Source of the DNA: Hymenobacter jeongseonensis | Lineage (GTDB): Bacteria; Bacteroidota; Bacteroidia; Cytophagales; Hymenobacteraceae | NCBI RefSeq assembly: GCF_015694725.1 | Contig: NZ_JADQDQ010000009.1 | Location: forward strand, 62,001 to 126,000 | Reading direction: 5' to 3' | DNA: 64,000 nt | Part shown: piece by piece, positions 35,399-45,031 of the stretch | Numbering within the stretch: position 1 is the first letter of the stretch | Layout of the letters: the number at the start of each line of letters is the position of its first letter | Notes under the pieces: generated by a model | Database searches by the model: none | What the model saw: the letters and a program-made list of their open reading frames with translations, nothing else | Told to the model about the DNA's origin: nothing | Position numbers and translations under genes: made by a program

Positions 35399-37441
35399 AT
35401 GCACTACACATGCAATCGATTCCGGAACCAACGGTGCCCTACCGCCGGCGGTAACTTCTGGCTGAGGACGCTTCGCACAGCGCTGGTCCTTTTCGTCTTT
35501 TTGAGTTCTAGCCTGCGCGCTGCCGCAGCTCCCGAAGATACCCTGGTGGTGAACCCGGCCCTGCCCTTTATCTACCTGCAGGACTACTATTATAGCGTGC
35601 TAGAGGACCCCACGGGCCGCCTCACCATTGCCGACGTGCAAAGCCCGGCCTGGGCCCAGCGCTTCCACATACTGCGGGGTTCGGGGCAGCCGCCCAATAT
35701 TCAGCACCCCGGCAGCAATTACTGGCTGCGCATCACCGTGCGGCACCCCGCCACCCAAACCGCGACTTGGTACCTCGAACTATACGATTCGCACATTGGC
35801 CGGGCGGTTTTCTTCCGGCCTGCCCTCAGTCCCGGACCACCTGGCGCCCCGCTGGCTTACGACAGCGTGGCTACGGGCGCCAGTCTGCCGTTCGCCACCC
35901 GCCCCCACCCCTACAAAAACTTCCTCTTCGACCTGCCGCCCCGCCTGGGCCAAACGGCCACCTACTACCTGCGGCTGCGCTCCGAAACGCGCACCAGCTT
36001 CCGGGCCATGCTGCACAGCGGCGACGGGCTTATTCCCGAACTATCGCTGCAGTACTGGTTGCTAGGCGGCTTCTACGGCATTTTGTGCATCATGCTGATG
36101 TACAATCTCATCCTCTTTTTCTTCCTGAAAGAGCGCACCTACCTCTACTACGTATTTTACGTGCTGAGCGGCACATTGCTTTTCCTTAGCGAAGACGGGC
36201 TCGGATTCCAGTACCTCTGGTCCGATTGGCCCAGGTTTAACAACTTTATCGGGGCGGTGGCGCCGGTGTTGCTCCTGCTCACCTTTGCCACCTACGCCAG
36301 CGGCTTTCTGGACATGGCCTCCCGGCTGCCGGCCCTGCACCGCCTGGGCCGCTGGGTAGTGGGCGTGAGTATGGCCCTGCTCGTACTCGATGCTGCCGTT
36401 ATTCATTCCGGGTTTAGCTTCTGGTTGTATCTATTGCCCTATGGCTTGCTTTACTACGCTGGCTTTCAAGCATATCGCCGCGGTTTAAAACCAGCGCGCT
36501 ACCTGCTACTGGGCCAAGGGCTGGTAGCCAGCAGCCTTTTGTTCCTCATCATGCGCAAGCTGGGCATCGATTTTTATAACAACGCTTACACCGTCTACAG
36601 CCTGTATGTGGCCTTTGTGGCCGAAGTGGTGGTCCTGAGTTACGCCCTGGGCGAGAAAATCAAAGGCATCATGGATACCACGCTGCTCACCCAGCACCGC
36701 CTGCTCAAACAGCTGCGCAAAAAGCACCAGGCCCAAGACCGCCTAGTAGAGCAAATGCGGGAAAACCAGGAGCTCAAAGACCAACTTAACACGGAACTGG
36801 AAGCCCTTGTAAACCAGAGAACCATAGAACTACGCCGCCAAAACGATACCGTGGAGGCCCAAAATCGGGAGTTGCTCGAAGCCAACGGGCTGCTGGCGCT
36901 GCAATCCGCCGCCATCGAAAAGCTCAACGGTGACCTTAGCCGCGACTTGCACGCCGAGAAAGCTGCACGCATTGAAGCCCGGGAAGTGGACTTTGGCGAA
37001 TTCAGTCAGATTTACCCCGATAAGGACGCGTGCCTGCGCTACCTCGCCGACCTGAAGTGGACCCAAACCGGCTACCGCTGCCGCAAGTGCGGACACGAAA
37101 AAAGCTGTGAAGCCCGCGAACCACACGCGCGGCGCTGCACCCGCTGCCGGTACGTGGAGTCGGCAACCGCAGGCACTTTGTTGCAAAAGTGCAAATTCTC
37201 AATCGTGAAAGCACTCTACGCGGTGTTCCTCCTGCACGCGCACAAAGGCAACTATTCACCGGCTGAATTGGCGCGGGTGCTGGAGTTGCGCCAGGCCACC
37301 AGCTGGGCATTTGCGCAGAAAGTGCTGGCGGCCCTACAGCGCCGCCGATTAGCCGCCGAATTCGAAGAAGGAGAAGCCTGGACTTATGTGCTTCTGGACG
37401 GGGCTGCGGAAGTAGAGTTAGCAGAGATTGAAGAGGAATAA
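35399..37441 (+). CDS. 7TMR-DISM receptor fused to an IS1595-type zinc-ribbon DNA-binding domain
   Basis: A 680-residue membrane receptor in one uninterrupted frame. After a signal segment (LVLFVFLSSSLRAAAA) comes a 7TMR-DISMED2 extracytoplasmic domain (residues ~40-210), a beta-jelly roll predicted to bind carbohydrates. Seven membrane segments follow (~215-425), then a coiled coil (~430-530; LKDQLNTELEALVNQRTIEL). Residues ~540-650 match the N-terminal region of IS1595-family transposases: IYPDKDACLRYLADLKW, zinc cysteines C561/C564 (CRKC) and C580/C583 (CTRC), SATAGTLLQKCKFSIVKALY, then an HTH-like segment. The DDE catalytic domain is absent; the protein ends about 30 residues later in an acidic tail. 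No histidine kinase, GGDEF or PP2C output is present. It lies 358 bp upstream of a beta-glucan PUL, suggesting a regulator; this is inference. Confidence 0.85.
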   Translation: MHYTCNRFRNQRCPTAGGNFWLRTLRTALVLFVFLSSSLRAAAAPEDTLVVNPALPFIYLQDYYYSVLEDPTGRLTIADVQSPAWAQRFHILRGSGQPPNIQHPGSNYWLRITVRHPATQTATWYLELYDSHIGRAVFFRPALSPGPPGAPLAYDSVATGASLPFATRPHPYKNFLFDLPPRLGQTATYYLRLRSETRTSFRAMLHSGDGLIPELSLQYWLLGGFYGILCIMLMYNLILFFFLKERTYLYYVFYVLSGTLLFLSEDGLGFQYLWSDWPRFNNFIGAVAPVLLLLTFATYASGFLDMASRLPALHRLGRWVVGVSMALLVLDAAVIHSGFSFWLYLLPYGLLYYAGFQAYRRGLKPARYLLLGQGLVASSLLFLIMRKLGIDFYNNAYTVYSLYVAFVAEVVVLSYALGEKIKGIMDTTLLTQHRLLKQLRKKHQAQDRLVEQMRENQELKDQLNTELEALVNQRTIELRRQNDTVEAQNRELLEANGLLALQSAAIEKLNGDLSRDLHAEKAARIEAREVDFGEFSQIYPDKDACLRYLADLKWTQTGYRCRKCGHEKSCEAREPHARRCTRCRYVESATAGTLLQKCKFSIVKALYAVFLLHAHKGNYSPAELARVLELRQATSWAFAQKVLAALQRRRLAAEFEEGEAWTYVLLDGAAEVELAEIEEE

Positions 37442-37799
37442 ATTAAGTTATTTCGAACGGCATTCTCCGGCAACGATTGTGATAGAGCGGCACCAATGGA
37501 TTAGGCCTTAGCGGGCATTCCAGCGGATAATTGCGAAGCCAAACTCTACTTTGACTATTGCAATCATTTTTTTTTGGTCAGGGGACATTTTTTTTCATTG
37601 TTTTTTAGCTTTCACGCTGAATCGATTAAAATGTGATGTTGCCCTGATTAAGCCAGAATCAAGATTTTTTACGTGTGTAGCAAGCGTATAGCACGATAGT
37701 GGCCATTATTCAAAAATGGCCAAAACGGCTGATTAAGGGCATTTTGGGGTTGCGTTTGCCAAACACCTTATTCTACATTTGGGTAACACTTCCCGCCCA
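37442..37799 (+). promoter_or_regulatory. AT-rich 358-bp spacer before the PUL, with inverted and direct repeats
   Basis: No gene is seen. T-tracts lie at about 37567-37609. TGGCCATT (37700-37707) and AATGGCCA (37715-37722) form an 8-bp inverted repeat with a 7-bp gap. CTGATTAAG occurs directly repeated at 37644-37652 and 37729-37737. TACATTTG (37774-37781) fits the -7 consensus TANNTTTG, but no TTTG is at the usual spacing. It is the likely control region of the PUL. Confidence 0.5.
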
Positions 37800-40295
37800 A
37801 TGCCTGTGTTTCGCACTGTACTCGCCCTCTTTTCTGCAACTTGTTTCCGCACGTCGAAGCATGGCGTTGCAAGCCCCTCGAGGTGGCGCAACGCCATGCT
37901 CGCCCTGCCGCTGTTGGTATCTTGTCAGCGGGGCGCTGTTCCTACTACCGCAGCAAACACTACCCCCGTAACGGTAGCACCTGCCAAAACACCCTCCTCT
38001 CCTTTTAGCCCGCGCGTGCAGCAGCTCCTGGCGCAGATGACGCTGGAGGAGAAAATCGGGCAGATGACTCAGCTGAATATTTCGGTTATCAATACGACTG
38101 GAGTGCAAAAAGATGTCGTCCTGGATTCAGCGAAGGCGGCCGCGTTGGTACGGGAATTTCATATTGGCTCTTTCCTAAATGGGGAAGCCGTGCCCGCGGC
38201 CCAGTGGGTGCGCTATTCAGCGGCACTGCAGCGCATTGCCCTGCGAGAATCGCGGCTGCGCGTCCCCATCATTTACGGCATCGACCACATGCACGGGGCC
38301 AGCTACGTGGCGGGCACGGCCATTTTCCCGCACAACATCAACCTCGGTGCCAGCTTCAACCCCGAACTTGCTCGCCAAACGGCCCGCGCTACGGTGCTTG
38401 AGTCGGCCGACCTGGGCCACCACTGGGTATTTGCACCGGTGCTGGACTTAGGCGTAAACGCCTACTGGCCGCGGTTTTATGAAACGTACGGCGAGGACCC
38501 GCTGGTAGCGTCCCGGATGGGAGCCGCCTTTGTAAAAGAACTGCAGAACAACACGGAGATTGCCCCTTATAAGGTAGCCGGTTCCGGCAAGCACTTTATC
38601 GGGTACTCCGACCCGCGCAACGGCTGGGACCGCACCAACGCCCTTATTCCAGACCAGCGGCTGCAAGAGTTATTTCGTCCTCCGTTTCAGGCCGCAATCG
38701 ATGCCGGACTGAAATCCATCATGATTAACTCGGGCGAAATCAACGGCGAGCCGGTGCACGCGTCCAAAGCGGTTCTGACGGATTTGCTGCGCGGCCAAAT
38801 GGGATTCAAAGGCGTGGCCGTGACCGATTGGGAAGATATTATTCGCCTCGTGCGCATCCAGAAAGTAGCGGCCAACGAGAAGGAAGCCACCTGGATGGCC
38901 ATTGACGCCGGCGTGGACATGGCCATGACGCCTTACACCACCACGTTCTGCCGCCTTGTGAAAGAGTTGGTGCAGGAAGGCCGCCTCACGCAGGCCCGCA
39001 TCGACCTCTCGGCCGGCCGCGTGCTGCAGATGAAGGACGAAATCGGATTATTTGAAAACCCCATGCCCCGCGCCGACCGGCTATCCCGCGTGGGCGACCC
39101 GGCCTTGCGCGCCCAGGCCGTAGCCGCCGCTCGCGAGTCGGTGGTGCTACTCAAAAACGACAACAATACCTTGCCCCTGGCACCCACTCGGGTGAAACGG
39201 CTGCTGGTGGTGGGCCCCTCAGCTGACTCCCGGGCCAACCTCTCCGGCGGCTGGACCCTGGCCTGGCAGGGCCGCCCGGAAGAGGCTTACCCCAAGGATG
39301 TGCCCACGCTGGTAGAAGCGCTGCGCCAAGAATATCCCAATGCCCGGGTCGAAACCATGCCCTACCGCAATGCAGCGGGCAAACTGACGCTGGCCAGCAT
39401 CTCAGCCGCCGCCAAACAGGCCGATGCCATCGTGCTGGCCCTTGGCGAACGGCCCTACACCGAAGGCCTGGGCAACACCTCCGACCTGACCTTGCCCGAC
39501 GACCAGCAGCAACTCACCTTAGCGGCGCAGGCCAGCGGCAAGCCCACTATCCTGCTCATGATTGGTGGCCGGCCGGGGATAATCCGCAACGTGACGGCGG
39601 GGACGAAGACCATTATCTGGGCGGGGCTGCCGGGCTACGGCGGCGGCACGGCGCTGGCCGAAATCATTAGCGGCAAAACCAACCCGAGCGGCAAGCTGCC
39701 TTTTACCTATCCGCAGTTTGCTGGCCACATTTCCAACTACCACCACGACAACAACGAGAACAGTCTCGATTTGAGTGATTTTGGTGCTGGCTTTGAGCAG
39801 CGCGGCGCTAAGTACAAAAGTTCCATGCTTACGGAGTTTGGCGAGGGCCTGAGCTACACGACCTACTCCTATGCAAGCCTGACGCTGAGCGACTCCCTGC
39901 TGCGGAGCAAAAGTGCCAAGCTGCGCGCCACGGTGCGCGTGACTAATACGGGCGCCCGGGCTGGCCAAGAAGCCGTGCTGTGGTTCCTGACCGACGAGGT
40001 TGGGCGCATTACCCGGCCCGTGCGGATGCTCAAGCATTTTGAAAAACAAGCGTTTGCCGCAGGGCAAAGCCGTGACATGTCGTTCGAAATCGACCCGCTG
40101 CGCGACCTGAGCTACCCCGACGGCCAGGGCCGCCCCCAGCTGGAAGACGGCTGGTACACCCTCCGGGTGGGGTCGCAAACGGCGCGCTTCCGCTACACGG
40201 CTGGCCCCGTAGCCAGCACCACGCCGGCGCCGACGGGCGCTACCGGGGCGGTACGGCCCGCCAGCCGCCCTGCGGAAGCCGTCGCCCCCCACTAG
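37800..40295 (+). CDS. GH3 beta-glucosidase (BglX-like), first gene of the PUL
   Basis: An 831-residue family 3 glycoside hydrolase, likely a periplasmic or surface lipoprotein (MLALPLLVSCQRG; the lipobox Cys is internal, so the start could also be the ATG at 37896). The catalytic barrel begins QMTLEEKIGQMTQLNI and has the nucleophile Asp in GVAVTDWEDI. The second domain supplies VGPSADSRANLSGGWTLAWQ and LALGERPYTEG, typical of exo-acting glucosidases. A fibronectin-like C-terminal domain (LRATVRVTNTGARAGQEAVL) completes it, followed by a Thr/Pro/Ala-rich tail. It should release glucose from oligosaccharides made by the GH16 enzymes. susC starts 66 bp downstream. Confidence 0.93.
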   Translation: MPVFRTVLALFSATCFRTSKHGVASPSRWRNAMLALPLLVSCQRGAVPTTAANTTPVTVAPAKTPSSPFSPRVQQLLAQMTLEEKIGQMTQLNISVINTTGVQKDVVLDSAKAAALVREFHIGSFLNGEAVPAAQWVRYSAALQRIALRESRLRVPIIYGIDHMHGASYVAGTAIFPHNINLGASFNPELARQTARATVLESADLGHHWVFAPVLDLGVNAYWPRFYETYGEDPLVASRMGAAFVKELQNNTEIAPYKVAGSGKHFIGYSDPRNGWDRTNALIPDQRLQELFRPPFQAAIDAGLKSIMINSGEINGEPVHASKAVLTDLLRGQMGFKGVAVTDWEDIIRLVRIQKVAANEKEATWMAIDAGVDMAMTPYTTTFCRLVKELVQEGRLTQARIDLSAGRVLQMKDEIGLFENPMPRADRLSRVGDPALRAQAVAAARESVVLLKNDNNTLPLAPTRVKRLLVVGPSADSRANLSGGWTLAWQGRPEEAYPKDVPTLVEALRQEYPNARVETMPYRNAAGKLTLASISAAAKQADAIVLALGERPYTEGLGNTSDLTLPDDQQQLTLAAQASGKPTILLMIGGRPGIIRNVTAGTKTIIWAGLPGYGGGTALAEIISGKTNPSGKLPFTYPQFAGHISNYHHDNNENSLDLSDFGAGFEQRGAKYKSSMLTEFGEGLSYTTYSYASLTLSDSLLRSKSAKLRATVRVTNTGARAGQEAVLWFLTDEVGRITRPVRMLKHFEKQAFAAGQSRDMSFEIDPLRDLSYPDGQGRPQLEDGWYTLRVGSQTARFRYTAGPVASTTPAPTGATGAVRPASRPAEAVAPH

Positions 40296-40361
40296 CATCA
40301 GCATCCCCTCGCTCAACTCAACCTTTTTTCACCGTTCGCTTACCCTTTCACAACTCCCACC

Positions 40362-43300
40362 ATGAAGCGAAATTTTTACATGATTGCGCTGGTACGCCGC
40401 ACCGCGGTGCTGCTGGCTTGCGGGCTTCCCGCCCTGGCGGCAGCCGCCCCACCGGCTCCGAACCTGCTGTATGCCAGCCTCACGGCCGATGTGCCCGTTT
40501 CGGGCCGCGTAGTGGGGCCGGATGGTGTGGGCTTGCCCGGTGTGACCGTGCTGGTGCGCGGCACCACGGTTGGCACCAGCACCGATGCCAACGGCGCGTT
40601 CAGCCTGAATGCGCCTGAAGGCAGCACCCTGGTATTCAGCTTTGTGGGCTTCACCACCCAAACGCTGGCCGTATCAAGCGCAAGCGCGGGCGCTGTCACC
40701 ATCAGCTTGGTTGAAGACACGCAGAAGCTGACGGAAGTGGTGGTGGTGGGCTACGGCACCCAGCAGCGCGGCAGCGTAACGGGGGCGGTATCGTCGGTGT
40801 CGGCGCGGGAAATTGCTTCCCAGCCCGTGGCCGACGCCACCCAGGCCCTGCAAGGCCGGGCAGCGGGCGTCACGGTCACCTCAAACGGCGGCGCGCCGGG
40901 CGGAGCAGCCGGCACCTCTATCCGGGTGCGGGGCATTACCTCGGCGGGCAATAATAACCCGCTGTACGTAGTGGACGGATTTCCATTGCCCGAGGGCGGG
41001 GAAAACCAACTAAACGCCATCAGCCCCAACGACATTGAAAGCATTGACATTCTGAAGGATGCTTCGGCTACGGCCATCTACGGCGTGCGTGCGGCCAACG
41101 GCGTGGTGCTCATCACCACCAAGCGCGGCAAAGCGGGCGTTTCCACTGTAAACTTGGATGCCTACCGCGGCGTGCAGCAGGTGTGGCGCAAGCTCGACTT
41201 GCTCACGGCCGAGGAATACGCGGTTATCAACAACGAGAACCGCATTGCGGCAGGGCAACCCATTGTAGTGCCCCGCCTGCGCAACCCTCAAGCACTGGGC
41301 GAAGGCACCAACTGGCAGGACGAAGTATTCCGTCAGGCGGCCATTCAGAACTACTCGCTTTCGGCCACTGGAGGCAGCGACAAGGCCCGTTTTGCGGTGT
41401 CGGGCAGCTATTTCCAGCAGGACGGCACCATCATCGGGTCGCAGTTTGAGCGGTTTACGCTCCGGGCCAACGGCGACGTGCAGGTAAACAAGTACCTGAA
41501 GTTCGGCAACAGCATCTCGCTTACCCACCTCGAAGACCGCCAGATTACGACCAACAACGGCGAATACGGCACGGTGCAGCAGGCCATTCGCATTCCGTCC
41601 ATCATTCCCCTGTTCCGGCCCGATGGCTACTACTACGAGCCGCGCGGCCAGCAGGACAACTTCATTGAGGAGAACCCGCTGGCATCGGCCACCATTGCCA
41701 ACCAGAAGTTCACCCGCAACCGGGCGCTGTCTACCTTCTTTGCCGAAGTAGAGCCGCTGAAAGGCCTGCGCTTCCGCACCAACGTGGGCTTTGACTTCAT
41801 TTTCGACAACTTCAACGCGTTCCGCCCCGGGGTGCCGGAGCTGAAAATCGGCACTGATACTTACAACACACGCTACACCCAGGCCACGGCCGGGGCCACG
41901 GCGACGTCGTCGTACGCGCCGAGCTACCTGATTGAAAACACCCTCAACTACGACCACCTGTTTGGCGAAAAGCATCAGGTAACCGCGCTGCTGGGCCAAT
42001 CGGCGCAGGAGTTTAATTTCAGCAACGTGGAGGCCTACCGCACCGGTTACCTGCGCAACGACTTGCAGGTTATCAATTCGGGGCCCATCAATACCCAGCT
42101 GGCCAACGCCAGCACCATCAACCCGCGTTCGCGCATCGCCAGCTACTTCGCGCGCTTCAACTACGAGTTTGCGGGCAAGTACCTCTTCTCGGCCATTGCG
42201 CGCTACGACGGTGTGAGCAACTTCCAGCCCGGCAAGAAGTTTGGCTTCTTCCCCGGCGTTTCAGCTGGCTGGCGCGTTTCCGAAGAAGCGTTTTTGAAGG
42301 ATAACAGCGTGTTGAGCAACCTGAAAGTGCGGGTGGGCTACGGCCGCGTGGGCAACCCCAACAACGCCGGCCGCTTTGCTTATCTGTTTGCCGTGAACTC
42401 GGGTATTCAGTATCCGTTCGGTCCCGCGGGCACCATCGTGACGGGCGCGGCGCCCACGCGCCTGCCCAACCCCGAGCTGCGGTGGGAAAACAACAACCAA
42501 GCGAACATCGGCATTGATTTCGGCTTCCTTGACAACCGTTTCGAAGGCAGCATCGACCTCTACGACCGCACGTCGCCAAACCTGATTGCGCCGGTGCCGG
42601 TGTCGCTGGTATCGGGCACGTTCGAAAGCGTGAACCGCAACGCCGCCTCGGCCTACAACCGCGGCGTGGACTTCTCGCTGACCTCGCGCAACATCCAGGG
42701 CAGCGGCACGGGCCTGACCTGGAGCACCACCTTGAACTTGTCGGCCTACAAAACCCGCCTCGAGAAGCTGGGCGTGGGTGACCCCTACAACGGCCTGGGT
42801 GGCTTGAGCGGCACGATTGTTCGCTACGACGAAGGCTACGCCTTTGGTTCGTTCTACGGCTTCGTGGCCGACGGCCTGTTCCAGACGCCGGAAGACGTGA
42901 AAAACCACGCCGTGCAGCAGTCGGGCACCGCGCCCGGCGACATCCGCTTCAAGGATTTGAACGGCGACAAGGTTATCAACGCCGCCGACCGCACGTTTAT
43001 CGGCAACCCCAACCCCGACTTTACCTACGGCATGAACAACACGCTGAGTTGGGCGGGCTTCGACCTGAACGTGTTCGTGCAGGGCTCGCAGGGCAACGAC
43101 ATCTACCACCAGAACCGCTACATCCTGGAAAGCGCCCTGTATGGCAACAGCAACGGCAGCAGCCGCGTGCTGGGCCGCTGGACCGGTCCCGGCACTAGTA
43201 ACGACGTGCCCCGCGCCATTGCCGGCGACCCGAACGGCAACTTGCAGGTGAGCAGCTATTATCTCGAAGACGGTTCGTACCTGCGTCTCAAAACCCTCAC

Positions 43301-43496
43301 CCTGGGCTATTCCTTGCCCAAGGGCCTCACCGACCGGGTGGGCGGCAAGCAACTGCGCCTGTACGTGAGCGGCCAAAACCTGGTCACCCTCACCAAATAC
43401 ACCGGTTTTGACCCTGAGGTGGGCTCGCGCGGCGTGGACCTGGGCGTGTACCCCCAGCCCCGCGTGTTCCTGGCCGGCCTGAACCTTGGTTTTTAA
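40362..43496 (+). CDS. susC: SusC/RagA-type TonB-linked outer-membrane transporter
   Basis: A 1044-residue TonB-dependent transporter that imports oligosaccharides across the outer membrane together with SusD. The N-terminus has a signal region, then a carboxypeptidase-regulatory-like domain (VSGRVVGPDGVGLPGVTVLV, FSFVGFTTQTL). The TonB box region is TEVVVVGYGTQQRGSVTGAV. The plug shows IRVRGITSAGNNNPLYVVDG and ILKDASATAIYGVRAANGVV, and the barrel ends FLAGLNLGF with a C-terminal Phe. Length is normal for SusC. It is followed by susD after 20 bp. Substrate specificity (likely beta-1,3- or mixed-linkage glucan) is inferred from the neighbouring enzymes. Confidence 0.96.
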   Translation: MKRNFYMIALVRRTAVLLACGLPALAAAAPPAPNLLYASLTADVPVSGRVVGPDGVGLPGVTVLVRGTTVGTSTDANGAFSLNAPEGSTLVFSFVGFTTQTLAVSSASAGAVTISLVEDTQKLTEVVVVGYGTQQRGSVTGAVSSVSAREIASQPVADATQALQGRAAGVTVTSNGGAPGGAAGTSIRVRGITSAGNNNPLYVVDGFPLPEGGENQLNAISPNDIESIDILKDASATAIYGVRAANGVVLITTKRGKAGVSTVNLDAYRGVQQVWRKLDLLTAEEYAVINNENRIAAGQPIVVPRLRNPQALGEGTNWQDEVFRQAAIQNYSLSATGGSDKARFAVSGSYFQQDGTIIGSQFERFTLRANGDVQVNKYLKFGNSISLTHLEDRQITTNNGEYGTVQQAIRIPSIIPLFRPDGYYYEPRGQQDNFIEENPLASATIANQKFTRNRALSTFFAEVEPLKGLRFRTNVGFDFIFDNFNAFRPGVPELKIGTDTYNTRYTQATAGATATSSYAPSYLIENTLNYDHLFGEKHQVTALLGQSAQEFNFSNVEAYRTGYLRNDLQVINSGPINTQLANASTINPRSRIASYFARFNYEFAGKYLFSAIARYDGVSNFQPGKKFGFFPGVSAGWRVSEEAFLKDNSVLSNLKVRVGYGRVGNPNNAGRFAYLFAVNSGIQYPFGPAGTIVTGAAPTRLPNPELRWENNNQANIGIDFGFLDNRFEGSIDLYDRTSPNLIAPVPVSLVSGTFESVNRNAASAYNRGVDFSLTSRNIQGSGTGLTWSTTLNLSAYKTRLEKLGVGDPYNGLGGLSGTIVRYDEGYAFGSFYGFVADGLFQTPEDVKNHAVQQSGTAPGDIRFKDLNGDKVINAADRTFIGNPNPDFTYGMNNTLSWAGFDLNVFVQGSQGNDIYHQNRYILESALYGNSNGSSRVLGRWTGPGTSNDVPRAIAGDPNGNLQVSSYYLEDGSYLRLKTLTLGYSLPKGLTDRVGGKQLRLYVSGQNLVTLTKYTGFDPEVGSRGVDLGVYPQPRVFLAGLNLGF

Positions 43497-43516
43497 TCTT
43501 TAAAGAACTCATTGAG

Positions 43517-44995
43517 ATGTCAATCCTCACGAAATACGCTGGCGGCACCTTGCTGCTCACGCTGGGCTTGCTCACGAGCTGCGGCGAGAAATTCCTGGCA
43601 GAAGCGCCCACCGACCAGGTAACCGACGCCAACTTCTACAAAACCACCAACGACGCCATTCAGGCCACCAATGCCGTCTACAGCGAGCTGGGCAAGGGCG
43701 GGCAGTATAACTACGCCCTGTGGGGTATCGGCGACATCGGCTCCGACCTGTCCAACACGGGCGGCGGTGGCGGCGGCGACGGCATTGAGCAGCAGCAGCT
43801 GGACCGCTACGGCAGCATTCCGGCCACCAACCCGCTCACCACCCGCCTCTGGGGCGGCTGCTACGTAGGCATTGGCCGGGCCAACATCGTGCTGCAAAAG
43901 GTGCCCACCATGCAGATTGACCCTGCCATTCAGCAGCGCAGCATCGGCGAGGCTTCGTTTCTGCGGGCCAAATACTACTTCGACCTGGTGCGCGCCTACG
44001 GCGATGTCCCTTTGCTGACCGTGCCCCCTACCACGCTGGCAGAAGTGAACGTGCCGCGCACGCCGGCCGCGCAGGTGTACGCTCAGATTGAGAAGGATTT
44101 GCTCGATGCTGTTTCCAAGCTTCCGGCTTCATACAGCGGCGACGATTTGGGCCGGGCCACCAAGTGGGCCGCCGCCGCGCTGCTAGCCAAGGTGTACCTC
44201 ACCGAAGGCAAAATGGGCGACGCCGCCACGCAGGCCCGCTCGGTCATCACGTCCAGCGGCAAGTCCATGTGGGACAACTACGCCGATAACTTCAAAGTGG
44301 CCAACGAGTACGGCAAAGAGGCGCTGTTTGAAGTGGGGTACATTTCGGGCCGCAACCAGTACATTTTCGACGGGCTGGGCTTTGTGGGCAACGAATTCTT
44401 CGGCCCCCGCGGCCAGGGCATTGTGCCCCAGGGCGGCTACGGCTTCAACATTCCCGAGCCCGAGTTTGTGGCCGGCTACGAAGCCGGCGACTTGCGCCGC
44501 GACGTGACCATCTGGAAGCCCGGCGATGTGTATCCCGACGGCCGCGTGCAGCCCGCTACCCTGCCCGGCTCGCCCAACGGCTACGGCGTGAAGAAGTGGT
44601 TTGTGGGCAAAGTGAACACCAACGTCTGGGATTCGGAGCTCAACATTCCGGTGATTCGCATGGCCGAGGTGCACCTGATTTTGGCCGAGGCTGTGGGCAA
44701 CACGGCCGAAGGCTTCGAAAACATCAACAAAGTGCGGCGGCGCGCTTTTGGCTTGCCCATCAACGCTACCAGCACCCGCGATTTGTCGGCCAGCCTCAGC
44801 GCCCAGGCCTTCAAAGAAGCCGTATGGCGCGAGCGCAAGTACGAGCTGGCGTTCGAAAACGACCGGTGGTTTGATATGAAGCGCACCGGCGAATTGCTGA
44901 AGTACCGCGGCGTGCAGGCCTTCAACATCGTGTTGCCCATTCCGCAGAACGAGCTCGACGTGAACACCGGCCTCACGCAAAACCCGGGCTACTAA
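43517..44995 (+). CDS. susD: SusD/RagB-type glycan-binding lipoprotein
   Basis: A 492-residue surface lipoprotein that caps the SusC barrel and captures glycan. The lipobox is LTLGLLTSCGEKFL. The helical TPR core follows: TDQVTDANFYKTTNDAIQAT, SIGEASFLRAKYYFDLVRAY, VPRTPAAQVYAQIEKDLLDA and the C-terminal RMAEVHLILAEAVG and LAFENDRWFDMKRTGELLKY, all typical of RagB/SusD. The last residues LTQNPGY are also the family ending. It lies 20 bp after susC and 36 bp before the PKD lipoprotein, in the same operon. Confidence 0.96.
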   Translation: MSILTKYAGGTLLLTLGLLTSCGEKFLAEAPTDQVTDANFYKTTNDAIQATNAVYSELGKGGQYNYALWGIGDIGSDLSNTGGGGGGDGIEQQQLDRYGSIPATNPLTTRLWGGCYVGIGRANIVLQKVPTMQIDPAIQQRSIGEASFLRAKYYFDLVRAYGDVPLLTVPPTTLAEVNVPRTPAAQVYAQIEKDLLDAVSKLPASYSGDDLGRATKWAAAALLAKVYLTEGKMGDAATQARSVITSSGKSMWDNYADNFKVANEYGKEALFEVGYISGRNQYIFDGLGFVGNEFFGPRGQGIVPQGGYGFNIPEPEFVAGYEAGDLRRDVTIWKPGDVYPDGRVQPATLPGSPNGYGVKKWFVGKVNTNVWDSELNIPVIRMAEVHLILAEAVGNTAEGFENINKVRRRAFGLPINATSTRDLSASLSAQAFKEAVWRERKYELAFENDRWFDMKRTGELLKYRGVQAFNIVLPIPQNELDVNTGLTQNPGY

Positions 44996-45031
44996 GTTCC
45001 GTCTTCCTTCAATTCCTCTCCGATTATTCTC

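Noticed and set aside
35399..37441. The zinc ribbon as part of an inserted IS1595 element interrupting the receptor gene
   Set aside because: No catalytic domain, no terminal inverted repeats or target duplication seen, and the frame continues smoothly through the coiled coil; a genuine fusion is more likely.
37442..37799. A short gene in the PUL spacer
   Set aside because: Only small frames with no family resemblance; AT-rich with T-tracts and repeats, which fits a control region.
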